From NCBI RefSeq assembly GCF_900451195.1, contig NZ_UGHR01000001.1, forward strand, positions 1,426,001 to 1,490,000: a stretch of 64,000 nucleotides of DNA, given 5' to 3'. The notes beneath the pieces are model-generated. The model saw only the letters and a program-made list of their open reading frames with translations. It made no database searches and was not told the DNA's origin. Source of the stretch: Iodobacter fluviatilis (GTDB taxonomy: Bacteria; Pseudomonadota; Gammaproteobacteria; Burkholderiales; Chitinibacteraceae). The position numbers were made by a program, and so were the translations under genes. This document shows, one piece after another, positions 63,095-64,000 of this stretch (position 1 is the stretch's first letter; each line of letters starts with the position of its first letter).

Positions 63095-63282
63095 GGCGAA
63101 TCTATATATGCAGCAAAGGTGGGATTGTACCCGTGTGGGGGGCGAAGCTAAAACTTGGCGTGGTTTGGGGGGAAGATTTACATGGGGTTGGTATGTAATA
63201 TAGCGAGGTACTGACCTGCCAGATTTTGGCATGAAGTAAAAATGGCGTTTTACCTGTTGTTTGTAATCAAGCTCAAAAGCAA

Positions 63283-63580
63283 TGTTTTTTTAGTGCCTTC
63301 GGCACATTATTTTTGGTGCGGCATCCCCGCTGGGACTCACTTTCTTGCTTCGCCAAGAAAGTAAGCAAAGAAGGCGACCCCGACCAGCACGAAGGCCCCT
63401 CACTGCGGATAATCGGCTCGGCGAAAAAGGCTGCTCGCTCGCTGCCTCGCTACCCCTTTTCCGAAACCCCGAGTCGCTTATTCCTCGCTTCGGCGTGCTT
63501 CAAGGGGACTTTAAAGCCCCATGCAAAGAGCGTGGTTATGGTGCTTTGCCATTTGTATGCCATTAAAAAATCAAGTGCAG
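63283..63580 (-). repeat. Dispersed repeat, copy D (opposite orientation, diverged)
   Basis: Begins with the complement of the GTGCCGAAGGCAC end and runs through CTTTCTTGCTTCGCCAAGAA to a block ending TGCTTCAAGGGGACTTTAAA. The middle (63400-63480) differs most from the other copies. Confidence 0.85.
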
Positions 63581-63595
63581 GGCTTTAGCAAGTAG

Positions 63596-63644
63596 GGCGC
63601 ACTACGAAGCGTAGTGCGCCGTGGGGCGATTTTTTTTTGTACTC
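63596..63644 (+). terminator. Hairpin GGCGCACTAC/GTAGTGCGCC with downstream T run
   Basis: Perfect 10-bp stem (63596-63620) with a 5-base loop; ten bases later a run of nine T (63630-63638). It may act as a terminator for plus-strand transcription, but may also be a common interspersed repeat. Confidence 0.45.
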
Positions 63645-63659
63645 TCTACAGTATTTATT

Positions 63660-64000
63660 TCATGGCATTGAATTAAACTTAATCTGCTCCGCCAAAATCG
63701 CTTTAGCCCGTGGCCCGAAGCTGGTCAGGTTTGAAAGCGTGGCATTATGATGTGCAGTTATTTGTGCGGCAGTCAAAACACCATTGTCCATTGTGGAATG
63801 GCCGTCAGCAATTAGCGTAACAGGGTAGCCTAGGGCAAGGGCGCGGCGGGTGGTGGTGTCTACGCAAAAATCACTTTGTAAGCCACAGATGATTAAGTGC
63901 GCTGTGCCTAAGTTTTTAAGCAGGCTATCGAGCTGGGTATTGTGGAAGGAATCCGATGCCGTTTTTCTGATCAATAAATCATCCGGCTGGGCTTGCAAAC
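63660..64000 (-). CDS. Isochorismatase-family cysteine hydrolase (C-terminal part)
   Basis: The frame runs off the right edge, so the true start is outside; 113 codons are visible. The catalytic Cys lies in ICGLQSDFCVDTTTRRALALG and the catalytic Lys in LLIRKTASDSF; the catalytic Asp would be further upstream. Members hydrolyse amides or enol ethers such as nicotinamide or isochorismate. Specificity is not readable. Confidence 0.88.
   Translation of the reverse strand, partial: LQAQPDDLLIRKTASDSFHNTQLDSLLKNLGTAHLIICGLQSDFCVDTTTRRALALGYPVTLIADGHSTMDNGVLTAAQITAHHNATLSNLTSFGPRAKAILAEQIKFNSMP

Noticed and set aside
1..64000. tRNA, rRNA or tmRNA genes
   Set aside because: No cloverleaf with a GTTCRA-type T arm or rRNA-like sequence was recognised during reading; a covariance search was not possible.

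Overview
The gene content fits a betaproteobacterium of the order Neisseriales, most like Iodobacter/Chromobacterium relatives. This is an inference from protein style: a Salmonella SPI-1-type type III secretion system (T3SS) tail, ArgJ, MetNIQ, two chemoreceptors and an AsmA-MutY pair. No rRNA, tRNA or CRISPR array was seen, and no integrase gene is present.

Region 1 (1-4.2 kb) holds the end of a SPI-1-like T3SS operon (sctJ/prgK tail, orgA, orgB, an orgC-like gene). Next is a gene for an ExoY-like nucleotidyl cyclase effector, enclosed by decayed IS3-family remnants. Region 2 (4.3-29.7 kb) is mostly chromosomal housekeeping and signalling: peptide deformylase, a VOC protein, an EamA exporter, an MCP, a GSG-repeat adhesin-like protein, a 5'-nucleotidase, AraC/HAD-phosphatase/SemiSWEET, DegV, ArgJ, YjdM, a cysteine-dioxygenase/jacalin fusion, MetNIQ, a 7TMR-DISM hybrid kinase with a small membrane partner, an MpaB-like oxygenase with a 7-TM protein, and a B12-radical SAM enzyme.

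Region 3 (30.0-33.9 kb) is an integron-type gene cassette array without an integrase (CALIN-like). The cassette boundaries show RYYYAAC/GTTRRRY core sites. Its cargo is a protein with a HEPN-type RNx4H motif, a DUF2314 protein, an ORF-less cassette, a PhzF-family protein, a cassette interrupted by a 96-bp palindromic mini-element, and a second RNx4H protein. A secreted protein of unknown function follows.

Region 4 (34-47 kb) carries RarD, MutY, AsmA, a thioesterase with a LEA2 lipoprotein, and a minus-strand fructose-type ABC operon (frcB-frcC-frcA, a FucU/RbsD mutarotase, a ROK regulator, a PfkB kinase). Region 5 (47-64 kb) carries a second MCP, a periplasmic copper locus (DUF2946, MbnP, MbnH, an outer-membrane barrel, a PCuAC chaperone), a POT peptide transporter, MurI, a patatin, an HxlR/SDR pair, RecQ and the end of an isochorismatase-family gene.

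A dispersed non-coding repeat of about 300 bp occurs four times (13.5, 43.2, 54.2 and 63.3 kb). One copy sits inside the fructose operon and one inside the copper locus. Smaller palindromic or MITE-like elements lie at 6.4, 32.6, 41.2 and 58.2 kb. Functions come from recognised motifs and neighbours; no database search was run.
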